Below, in pieces: positions 45,899 through 53,586 of a DNA stretch of 53,932 nucleotides. The notes beneath the pieces are model-generated. The model had not been told where the DNA came from, ran no database searches, and was given only the letters and a program-made list of their open reading frames with translations. Each line of letters starts with the position of its first letter. Position 1 is the first letter of the stretch. The position numbers and the translations under genes are program-made. Source of the DNA: Bradyrhizobium yuanmingense (GTDB lineage: Bacteria; Pseudomonadota; Alphaproteobacteria; Rhizobiales; Xanthobacteraceae); assembly GCF_900094575.1 (NCBI RefSeq), contig NZ_FMAE01000014.1:1-53932 (forward strand), written 5' to 3'.

Positions 45899-46361
45899 CT
45901 ACTGACCCTCCGCGCTGTTCTTGAAGCGTCCGGAAAGCCAACCTGCGTGCTTGTTCTCCTTGAACACCGTGTTGGCGAGCTGGTTTAGTGTACTGTCACC
46001 ACTGGCCTGGAGCGACTGCCGCCCTCGCCGGGAAAATCCGCCACCTTAAAGCATCTGAAGATACTTCTCAGCCGTAGATGGTGAGAGTTTCCGACGAGTA
46101 CTGGGACCGCTCACCATCTCGTGAATGTAATCATGATCCGCGCGCGAGACCATTCGACGGCGGATTGCGACCGCGGCATCGTGGCAAGGCCTGCCACGCG
46201 CGCTGTATTCAGTTGCGGCTCAAAGGCATCTTCTTCCGCCAGTTTCGGCTGCTGATCGTTTAGTCCGGCGTGCTGTACCGATGGTGGAGGGGCAGCACTG
46301 GATAGTCGAAATTGTGCGAGTGCACGCCCGCCTACCGTCCAGGATCAATGGGTTTATCCAT
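45899..46361 (-). pseudogene. Decayed type III effector gene behind a tts box
   Basis: A tts box at 46361-46390 is followed on the minus strand by several broken frames that read as protein. These are GLNDQQPKLAEEDAFEPQLN; DHDYIHEMVSGPSTRRKLSP with STAEKYLQML; and, after a stop and frame change, LQASGDSTLNQLANTVFKEN with KHAGWLSGRFKNSAEGQ ending at 45899. The AEKYLQML and GDSTLNQLA units resemble the repeat units seen in the effector at 34045 (DLRHLSARL, GRPSIADR). At least two frameshifts and one stop are present, so the product is lost. Confidence 0.55.
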
Positions 46362-46390
46362 ATTCGGAGAAGCTTTCGAAAAGCTGACGA
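46361..46390 (-). promoter_or_regulatory. tts box upstream of a decayed effector
   Basis: The minus strand reads TCGTCAGCTTTTCGAAAGCT, an exact match to the core tts box, followed by TCTCCGAATA. Unlike the other three boxes in the window it lacks the CTA at the expected place. An ATG begins at its right end (46361). No intact gene follows within 860 bases; the next is polygalacturonase. Confidence 0.8.
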
Positions 46391-46782
46391 GGCTACGGCC
46401 GGGAAGATGGATAAAACGACCGAACTGGCCCTGAGTAAGGGGGACAGCTCTTGACGTTCAATCCAGACATGTGCGTGAGCAGCCCTCCAGATAGGAGGCT
46501 CTAGTCAACACCGCAGGGAGACGTCCCGCATGTGGTGTTACTCCGCGCCCCATCCGCCGGCCCAACGCACCGCGATCACCAAAACGCCCCGCATAACGGC
46601 AGGCCGCCAGTTCGCGCGCCCCGGTCCGTAAAAATGATGCCTCCCAAGCCGGTCGGTATTCTCGCCGTTAACGTGGGTTACGGCAGTTTTAATGGTCTCA
46701 TGATCGCCTGGAAAACGCCACGGCGGCACTAGCCAACAGGATCATCGATGCTTCGCGGTTCGCGCGGTAGCGCGTCACGTAT
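46391..46782. other. Gene-poor region
   Basis: No supported gene in about 390 bases. The frames on both strands are short and overlapping. Confidence 0.4.
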
Positions 46783-46986
46783 TCAATTGTTTGCCGCAGA
46801 GTTGCGGTGGCGTTCATCGATCGGCAATGAGATCGCTCGACCCTCAAGCCTCCGCTCCAAATCCGCCAATCCTGCTTTACATTCGGCGACGACCGATTGG
46901 GCACGAAGCAGCTTGACCTTGAGCTCGTCCTTCTGCCTGACTATGTTCTCAGCATCCCAATCGTCCTGCAACAGCTCATTTACCAT
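46783..46986 (-). CDS. Small coiled-coil protein, hypothetical
   Basis: Sixty-seven residues starting MVNELLQDDWDAENIVRQKD, with a long helix of heptad character (ELKVKLLRAQSVVAECKAGL, then ADLERRLEG). Six residues upstream there is another ATG (47004). No clear ribosome binding site, so it may be the C-terminal remnant of a longer gene. The composition is genuinely protein-like. The function is unknown. Confidence 0.45.
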   Translation of the reverse strand: MVNELLQDDWDAENIVRQKDELKVKLLRAQSVVAECKAGLADLERRLEGRAISLPIDERHRNSAANN

Positions 46987-48105
46987 GTGTGACCACTGAT
47001 GCAAGGCCGGCGCTTAGCTCCAAGAACCCAGGCTTGGCATCTCGCCGATACGGGCGCTTGAGCCAGGGCTTAAAGGTGGCGCAAACGATCGTCCAGAAGC
47101 GTAACGTCTTAACCCCGGTGTGCGCCATCTTGTTGAGGACCGCCATTGGTCGCGAGCCCGTTGCAGGACAGTCGGACTCTGGCCGGCAAAGCAAACGGCA
47201 ATCCGAAGGTAGCGGAGTTCGCGATGCTGGCGCCCGTTTTGGAACGTGCATCAGGAGACGTCTGCCGTCGATGAAGTGGGCACGTTTCATTGAATACCTG
47301 GATCGGGTGCTGAACGAATATCATGGCCAAATTGGTGCCGTCACACATTCAAGCAACCGGCATGCCAATGCCCTCGAGCATTTTCATAGACAGAATTATG
47401 TAGTTTTTTCGCGCCATCTGGCTGCCGGCAATAATATTTGTCGCGACTGAAACAACCGATGTCTTGAGCAAGACAGCGAAAGCCGCAACCACGAGCCTGT
47501 AGCGGCGCTCACTCCGGCAGCCATTTCGGCCAGAGTGCTCCCACCATTTTTGCGCACGACGTTGTGGCGTGAGCCACAGTGGCGAGCGTTAACGCCAGAG
47601 TGACGGTGCTGTGCGGCCGATCGGCAGTCGATCCCCAATGCAGAAGAGCGTTGGAGGCTCCTCGCAATCTGGTGCCACGGCTGTTCACGATACTGATCTC
47701 ACGCTTGAATTCCGAAGCCGCGTTTGGCCCAGCCTGGTCGAAGATCAGTTCGTGGCCCGCTTGCATCCTACGTCGCGATGCTACGCAACTGCGCCGCTCG
47801 GAACGGACTGTCGCACCTTCAGTCAGCATGGGCATCTTGGATGGCGTGGGAGATTGAACGGTTGAGCCTAGAGTGAGCCAAGCACTCGCGTCCGAATATG
47901 CCAAGCTCAAGCCGATCTGGAGCCCGGACAATGTTCGAATGTCAACAGCGTTTCGGTTTCACTCTTCATCGCGCGTTCTCGCTTGCTTGCCCGATGAGAG
48001 GCTCAAGACCTCCGAAATCTCCCGCAATTGATACTCGCGAGCACGGTGGAGCTGCTCATTGCGGGAGCGAGACCGCCGTCCGAAGATCCATGTCTCGCGG
48101 AATAA
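46987..48105. other. Gene-poor region with possible remnants
   Basis: About 1.1 kb. On the plus strand around 47880-48030 a frame reads SEYAKLKPIWSPDNVRMSTA and then ERLKTSEISRN before a stop, coding-like but without a start. It could be an upstream piece of the decayed gene at 48106. Elsewhere no supported gene. Confidence 0.35.
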
Positions 48106-48468
48106 GTCGCGCACGCCAACCGTCCGTCAAAGAACAGATCGCGATTTTTTGTCCCCGAGTTCTTCACTGACGAAGAACTGAGGGAGGCAATTGTAGCCGA
48201 CAGCGAACCCGGTAGCGGAATCCATAATCCTTTATCCGCGGCTTAGCTCGAATTGATAAAACGAGCGGGAGAGTTGGTGGGATCAGCAGCCGAGGAAAAC
48301 CGACGAGAGAGCAATCGCACGATGATCACTGGGGCGAGACCGCCCGTCGTGGCTGCCTGCCGTTCTTCCATGGGACGATCAGCAAGCGAGAATAACGCAC
48401 GCGTTCGCGGTCCATTGGGAAATGGCCTACTTAAGCTGGGAGTGTCGCGTCTTTCTGACGAACTGTAG
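48106..48468 (+). pseudogene. Decayed hypothetical gene with one in-frame TAG
   Basis: A plus-strand frame reads RFFVPEFFTDEELREAIVAD, SEPGSGIHNPLSAA, then TAG (48244-48246), then LELIKRAGELVGSAAEENRR and on to a stop at 48466-48468. Both sides of the TAG look like one protein. There is no start codon in the upstream part, so a frameshift upstream (probably joining 47880-48030) is also likely. I do not recognise the family. Confidence 0.45.
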
Positions 48469-48723
48469 ATTTTAGAAGTTAACCAGAGTCAGCCAGATGG
48501 CACCTCGCCAGATCACGCGCATCACAAAGCATCGCGAAGACAGCCATCGGCGTATTCAAGTCAGCGGCGCGCCCCTTCCACTGAATAGACGCAATCTAGC
48601 GCACGTATTGAGCTATGGTGACTCTACAAAGGAAGCGCCGGTGAGATCATGGCCTTCAAGATGGGCGTTTCGGTGCTGTCACGCCAACCGCTGACCTGCC
48701 CTACTCTCCGAACTAATTGAACC
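48469..48723. other. Intergenic region
   Basis: No supported gene in about 255 bases. Confidence 0.35.
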
Positions 48724-48930
48724 TTAAGCTTCCAGAGTGATCCGCTCAAAAACGCGCGGCCCTGAGAGCGGGCCGCGAGTTAGGCCACGCAGCCGTATAG
48801 CTTTCGAGCAGTCCGCACCCGTTTGTTCCGGCGGCACTCGCACACAATCAACACCCACAACAGCACGACCGCTTGGGGGTCCGTCAGCCCAATCCGGACC
48901 GCACAGAAATTCAACGAGAAGGAGCGGCAT
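48724..48930 (-). CDS. Small hypothetical protein
   Basis: Sixty-eight residues starting MPLLLVEFLCGPDWADGPPS at ATG 48930, with AAGGG eight bases upstream, and ending PRVFERITLEA. The N terminus is hydrophobic but short, so it is probably not a signal peptide. Two cysteines are present. The frame is open further upstream (to 49005), overlapping the membrane peptide gene. It may form a small operon with the two genes upstream of it. The family is unknown to me. Confidence 0.5.
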   Translation of the reverse strand: MPLLLVEFLCGPDWADGPPSGRAVVGVDCVRVPPEQTGADCSKAIRLRGLTRGPLSGPRVFERITLEA

Positions 48931-48971
48931 GGTGACAACCCTTTTTCCATCGGGCTCATTCACCAAGATAC

Positions 48972-49061
48972 TCAGCCACGCCGGGCTCCAAGCGCCCACA
49001 GGCAAGCGACCGTGATTGCGGTGAAAACGAGTACAGCGCCAATTGCTAGCACAATTTCCAT
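48972..49061 (-). CDS. 29-residue single-pass membrane peptide
   Basis: An ATG at 49061, seven to eight bases after AAGGAAG, starts MEIVLAIGAVLVFTAITVAC and the peptide ends LWALGARRG. The entire peptide is one membrane segment with a basic C-terminal end. Its start lies 16 bases inside the 3' end of the gene at 49046-49444, so the two are probably coupled. The layout is that of small membrane proteins such as KdpF-like peptides, but no partner is visible. Confidence 0.5.
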   Translation of the reverse strand: MEIVLAIGAVLVFTAITVACLWALGARRG

Positions 49062-49444
49062 CGTCGGCTTCCTTCTATTGCGCGGACCACCCACCAGACG
49101 TTGTATGTGAAGGAATTCCTCCGCCAATCGACTATCTGGACACCATTGTCTGTCACTCTCACGGAGAAGGAGGTTGAGGTGCAATAATCAAGACCGCTGT
49201 AGACTCCTGGGCACTTGGGCCTCAGTAGCCAATGCGATTCCGCACCGAAGTGATATACACTCGGTAGCGCACCGGCGATGTGGCATTCACTTTCGAAGTC
49301 GTAACCGTTTGTTATGCTCCCGGTTACGCGGACTCTGATTCTATTGTACCTGCGGCCTTCATGTTCGTACACGCTGAGGACTTCGCGACCGAGCGCATGA
49401 GCGAACGCGATAGCCGCTGAAGCCGCCCGAATGCGTTGCTCCAT
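49046..49444 (-). CDS. Hypothetical protein
   Basis: A 132-residue protein. ATG 49444 (MEQRIRAASAAIAFAHALGR) follows GAGG by about five bases; the frame is open upstream but less protein-like there. It is rich in Tyr, Trp, Ser and Arg and contains four cysteines, with blocks VYHFGAESHWLLRPKCPGVY, SGLDYCTSTSFSVRVTDNG and FTYNVWWVVRAIEG. It is probably a compact beta-rich fold. It heads a short minus-strand cluster with the membrane peptide and the 68-residue protein. I do not recognise it. Confidence 0.6.
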   Translation of the reverse strand: MEQRIRAASAAIAFAHALGREVLSVYEHEGRRYNRIRVRVTGSITNGYDFESECHIAGALPSVYHFGAESHWLLRPKCPGVYSGLDYCTSTSFSVRVTDNGVQIVDWRRNSFTYNVWWVVRAIEGSRRWKLC

Positions 49445-49639
49445 GTTGCCTCGCGAGCAGTAACGGGGCGGACCCGAAATGGTCTTGAACCATATCAGGC
49501 CCGCCCCAGCATCACAGCCCCTGCAAGACCGGTGACGCTCACTGCACCCAAGCAAGGACCGTGCCTTTCTTCCAAAAGGCTGCTGTACCTCGCTTGGGCT
49601 GTGTATACTTGTGAAGTGTCTCCTATTTTGTTCTGTCTC

Positions 49640-49957
49640 CATGTCCGTCAGGACGCAAAACGTTTGCAAGCCGACATTCGCGCATCAACGTTGAACTCAA
49701 GCGCAGGTAAGCTCGAAATCGCACAGGAAGGCGATCGCATCGCTCCGGAAGTAGCGCTGACGCTTGCAGTCTACAACCCTGCCGATCCCAAGCAGCGATG
49801 GGAATTGCTATTCTGAGTATCGTCGACACTAAGCCGTGCATCGACAACAAAAGCCGCGTCAGGAAAAATGGCAATCCTACTTGGCTCTACCAATTCAAAG
49901 GGTCAGTTGCTCAGCAGTGGAATTTTGTACCCCTAATGGACCTTAAGGTTGCAGAGT
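49640..49957 (+). pseudogene. Possible ricin-type lectin-fold remnant
   Basis: Two plus-strand frames read in sequence. The first (to 49816) has GKLEIAQEGDRIAPEVALTL with YNPADPKQRWELLF. The second (from about 49799) has DTKPCIDNKSRVRKNGNPTW with LYQFKGSVAQQWNFVPL, ending at 49957. Two Q-x-W motifs (QRW and QQW) about 50 residues apart, and a Cys-Ile-Asp before the second, are what beta-trefoil (ricin B) repeats show. A frameshift near 49810 joins them. The match is only suggestive. Confidence 0.3.
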
Positions 49958-50091
49958 GACTGCCTCAAGAGGGGCGACGATTCGCGGCGCGCATAAACCG
50001 AATTCCGCTGATTACTCGCAAGGTAGTAGCGTATGGTACGATCATGCTGCAGGCGCAAATCCGTGTCGTAACGCAAAGCACGAAAATGAGT

Positions 50092-50406
50092 TCATGGGCG
50101 CCTTAGCCCCTCATCATTCTCGATGTCTCTCCCCTCCTTGGCGCTTGCGTTAGCGATCGGCTTCCTCAAATCGAGCAGCATGTTTTTGACCCAGGTCATT
50201 GACGTTTCATTTTCCCCAACGGGAGTACCGAGAGCGGCAAAGCCGCGGCGGCGTGCTTCAGCAAGTTTCAAGTCAGAATAGTGACCCAGCCGAACTTTGG
50301 TGCGGTTGTTTGACAACGACCAGGCTTTTCGCCTCTTGCGGACGCGCAAGGCAAAGGCCGGCGTCTTCCCGTCCATATACAAACCGGGCTTCAGTGACTG
50401 AACGAG
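50092..50406 (-). pseudogene. Tyrosine recombinase (integrase) N-terminal remnant
   Basis: The minus strand reads LKPGLYMDGKTPAFALRVRK, AWSLSNNRTKVRLGHYSDLK and LAEARRRGFAALGTP, which is the arm-type DNA-binding domain at the N terminus of P4-type phage or island integrases. The protein then continues for about 40 residues with no catalytic domain (no Arg-His-Arg-Tyr motifs) to a stop at 50092. It is a truncated integrase. No tRNA gene or attachment site is visible nearby. Confidence 0.62.
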
Positions 50407-50571
50407 AAATCTGTGAGTCCAAGAATTGGCACGATCTGGCACGCCTCTCACGTGGGCTGAGGCGGGCAGCCATCCCGAAGTATATTTGGGTCGAATTCGC
50501 GTAAACCACCACGAAACGCGGTTCACGGGCACTCTGTGGAATGGTGGAGTGGCTTCACAATCGATTCGCAA

Positions 50572-51196
50572 GCTGGCGGCAGTGGTCTGAACAATTGCGT
50601 TTAGGATTATGGCAGCCCGTGATCGGCAAGATCGAGTGCGGCAACTGGCGCGTCGCCTTTTTTGCAGCCGGCGGCAAAGCCCGTCAGCTTCTCGCGAGGT
50701 CTCCGGTGTAGCGGTGCTGTCCTTGAAAGAAGGAGCAGAGCGTAGACAATCCTCCGCGTCGAGCCTGACGGCTTTGATGGAGGTCCAGGACGAGTTCGTG
50801 CCTCAGGCGGCGCATGCCAGGCAATAAATTCCGGACCATCTTCAGTAGGCAGTTCAGGCAGAGCAGACGCGCCAGACTCTGCGGCAGAGGACGGTGCGGC
50901 GCTATGCTGACGCGCCTTTTTAGCTCGGCTCTCGTGATGAAACATTCACCGCACTCGAACCACAATCTCTACCAGCCCGCATCAAGAACTATTTGTGGCC
51001 GGACTGACGGCTCTGCGCCAGCAGCGCTTCACCGGTGTCGCAATCCCAATGCCTGGACGGCGTACGCCTCGGCTATGTTGCTTCAGCTGAGAAGGGGAGT
51101 GGTCACGTCAGCAAGACCTCACCATTACCTGACAACTATCCTCATCAACCCGAGACAGAGACCCCGCTCTCGTCCAAGGCGTCATTCGTCTTTCGA
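50572..51196. other. Gene-poor region before cspA
   Basis: About 620 bases with no supported gene. Overlapping frames of 60-146 codons are open on both strands, and I find none convincing. A tts-like stretch at about 50681-50710 is discussed under rejected items. Confidence 0.4.
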
Positions 51197-51403
51197 TCAG
51201 CCAACCCGGAGATCTTCAGCTGAGATCTTGCCCGTACGCCCGGCCTTGGGCTGATAACTTACGCGGGCCCCCTCTTCGAGAGTGGTGTAACCGGCCTTTT
51301 CCACGGCACTGACGTGCACGAAGACATCGGGGCCTCCATCCTCGGGCCTGATGAATCCATAACCCTTGGTCGGATTGAACCACTTCACAATACCCATTGC
51401 CAC
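51197..51403 (-). CDS. Cold shock protein (CspA family)
   Basis: A 68-residue single cold-shock domain, an RNA chaperone that melts mRNA structure. The two RNA-binding motifs are intact: KGYGFI (RNP1) and VFVHVSAV (RNP2). The start is GTG at 51403 (MAMGIVKWFNP), seven bases after GGAGG; the ATG two codons further is less well placed. The length is typical. It stands alone on the minus strand in a degraded region. Confidence 0.93.
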   Translation of the reverse strand: MAMGIVKWFNPTKGYGFIRPEDGGPDVFVHVSAVEKAGYTTLEEGARVSYQPKAGRTGKISAEDLRVG

Positions 51404-52183
51404 CTCGGCACCTCCATAGTGAACCGTTGTGATCTAGCGAAGAGTCTTCCGGCCATCAAGAGCAGCGGCAAAAAACATCGCGGCATGAATGCGAAGATCT
51501 CGTCTCATTTTTCTGTCCGATCGCCTAGCTGTCGCCCAATATGCAAACGATAGAAAGCCCCTGACGCGACCGCACTTCGCTTCCATTCCTGTGGTCCCGG
51601 ATGGCGATTTGACCTTCGCTTCAGTTGCCGCGGCGAACGGTTCACAAGAGAGTTGCACGCATCGAACACGCCCCAATAATCCAACAACACGACGTCTGCA
51701 TTGATGGTCCGCGAAGTATCGGTCACTAAGCCAGCAACGTTTCGGGAGGAATCACCCGAACGTTGGTTGAGCGCGCAGAGTCATAGTTCGTCCAACTTCT
51801 ACCAGCAGCGTGTTTTGGAAATGCGTCTGCCGACCATCATTGCCGTCTTAGGGTGCGGCCCGCGCCGTCCGAGCCGCGTTTGGGTGATCACCATTTCAGC
51901 ACGTCAGCCGCTATGATCACCAGATTTCAGCTTCCGACACATATCGAACCGCTACGCCGGTAAGGGGAGGACGGACATTGGAATTCGACCGACCGTCCAG
52001 CTTTCAAGAGTGTGATGCGCGTGCGCCGTTGGCTTGATTACCTTGTCCACGTTGCGCCTCACCGTCGCAATCAGCGATGACATGGAAGCACGCACTGTTC
52101 ATAGTGTCAGCACCTCTATCATCGCTGTACACTTGCCACGCGACGTCTGCTTGTATTCGCCACAGCGCCACCGAAACCGCGGC
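51404..52183. other. Gene-poor region
   Basis: About 780 bases between cspA and the LuxR-type gene, with no supported gene and no recognisable RNA. A cold-shock 5' leader for cspA would lie just right of 51403, but I cannot identify a structured element. Confidence 0.4.
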
Positions 52184-52393
52184 TTAAAGAAGACCCAAAC
52201 GCCGCGCCTTGACGACGCACTGCGTCCGGCTGGTCGTTTCCAACTTTCGCATCGCATTCTTGACATGAAAGTTGACGGTGTTCAGGCTCACTTTCAGGAT
52301 CACTCCGATAGCCCAGGATGACTTCCCTTCCTCGACCCATCGCAAACACTGTCTTTCCCGTTCCGACAGCACAACCTCTTGCCTATCCGCCAT
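52184..52393 (-). CDS. HTH-only LuxR-type regulator (truncated)
   Basis: A 69-residue LuxR-family DNA-binding domain: VLSERERQCLRWVEEGKSSW with AIGVILKVSLNTVNFHVKNA and TQCVVKARRLGLL. The WxIG and VNFHVKNAMRKL blocks are those of quorum-sensing LuxR proteins. ATG 52393 (MADRQEVV) follows AGGAG by six bases, so a small stand-alone HTH protein could be made. The frame stays open upstream for about 70 more codons, which resemble the linker and end of an autoinducer-binding domain (LAASLLAPLSGMAFADAF), so it is probably the stump of a full regulator. Such a stump could compete for DNA or be inert. Confidence 0.68.
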   Translation of the reverse strand: MADRQEVVLSERERQCLRWVEEGKSSWAIGVILKVSLNTVNFHVKNAMRKLETTSRTQCVVKARRLGLL

Positions 52394-52513
52394 GAATTTC
52401 TCCTGTAGTCCAGAGAACAGGAAAGCATCAGCAAATGCCATACCACTCAGTGGCGCCAGCAAACTGGCGGCGAGGCAGGACAAGTTCTTCGGCGATTGCC
52501 GCTCCATTCGCAC

Positions 52514-52996
52514 GAGGCTGCCATCCTGCTGTAGCCCTATCGACGGGCTTTCGACATTGTCGTCAATCCGACGGCAGCATTACGACATCCGTGGCTGTCG
52601 ATATTTTCGTCTAAATCTATGTGAGCCGGATATCACCCTTTCCCTAAGCACTCCTCCCCCGAAGGACTGTGGGAATTCTCTCTCGAGGCGTAGCACGGGC
52701 TCGCGAACCCAGGTCATTCATTTTGCATCCAAGCCCTTCTTGCCAGCCTTAGGCGCGATGTCAATCAACCCATAGCGAAAGCTTTGCGTTCGGCGCGCCT
52801 CCTATGGCGATCATGCAAGCCTTTGCGGTCCCAATAAACTACCAATGCTGTTCATTGAGCGGCATCACCCGAAAAAATATGGGCAGCGACGTTGGTGGCA
52901 ATCTAGGTCGGCTTACAGGATCTAGGCATGCAGCATCAAGCCAGAGGCGTTCGGTCCACCGCAGGTCAACAACGCGCGCGGCCCTCGCCTGTGGAA
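52514..52996. other. Region upstream of the LuxR stump
   Basis: The minus strand at about 52570-52710 reads TWVREPVLRLEREFPQSFGG, which may be a degraded part of the LuxR protein's ligand domain. The rest holds no supported gene. Confidence 0.35.
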
Positions 52997-53530
52997 ATGC
53001 TTCGTGCCCAGGACTGCTCGAATGATAAGCTCTCGTTTTGATAGAAGCCCATGATGGCCCTTCCGCCACAATCGCCCAGCGCTCAGAATTTAAGGGGCTC
53101 TGGGCTCTGGTCGGTCGATTGCCAGCTCGCTGAGCTATCGTGATGCCAATGAAGCTTCATGGAGCCAGCTCGTCCAGAGCGTCGAACGTATGGTGGACTC
53201 GACAGAGCTAGCTGTGCTCGTTGACGGGGATGGCAGCTTCGGCAGTTTCAACAATGCTCGCCTCCTCGCACGCAAACTTCGTCAGGCTGGCGCGGCGCGC
53301 GTCTCGCTTGAGGACAGCTGCTTCCCGAAGCTGAACTCGCTCATTGGTGAGCGGCCTCCGCTCGCCTGGATGAATTCTGCGGTCGTCTGCAGGCTGTAAA
53401 AGATGCAGTCGCCGAGAATCTTGTTCTCGTGGCCAGGATCGCGGCGCTGATTGCCGGTCACGGATTGAACGAAGTCATGCTCCATTCGATTGTCGCCTTG
53501 TGGTGCCTGCCGTCCCGCAGTAGGGCATCC
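52997..53530 (+). pseudogene. Phosphoenolpyruvate mutase/isocitrate lyase-family remnant
   Basis: PEP mutases make phosphonopyruvate, the entry to phosphonate synthesis; relatives cleave or hydrolyse similar compounds. Joined frames read LRAQDCSNDKLSF, LIEAHDGPSATIAQRSEFKG, then YRDANEASWSQLVQSVERM, TELAVLVDGDGSFGSFNNAR, VSLEDSCFPKLNSLIGERPP and EFCGRLQAVKDAVAENLVLV with ALIAGHGLNE. These are the family's N-terminal half, including the metal-binding VDGD region and the LED-x-x-x-PK motif (SCF in place of KCF). At least three frameshifts are seen, and the C-terminal half is absent at the IS boundary (53588). Confidence 0.72.
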
Positions 53531-53586
53531 AGGCGTCGCACCAGGTCGCCGGCCCGGCCGACGAGTCCCTGCCCGATCTGCTCGGC

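Noticed and set aside
47509..47931. 140-codon minus-strand frame in the gene-poor region
   Set aside because: Coding-like in parts but overlapping other frames, with no ribosome binding site and no recognised domain.
48717..49957. Two copies of an ACCTTAAG-TT-CAGAGTGA motif (about 48721 and 49941)
   Set aside because: The similarity is short. The first falls at the 3' end of a minus-strand coding sequence and the second at the end of a plus-strand frame. They may be chance; no operator role can be argued.
50681..50712. tts-like stretch CCGTCAGCTTCTCGCGAGG on the plus strand
   Set aside because: It keeps GTCAGCTTnTCG but lacks the AAGC and CTA parts, and no convincing gene follows on that strand within 500 bases.
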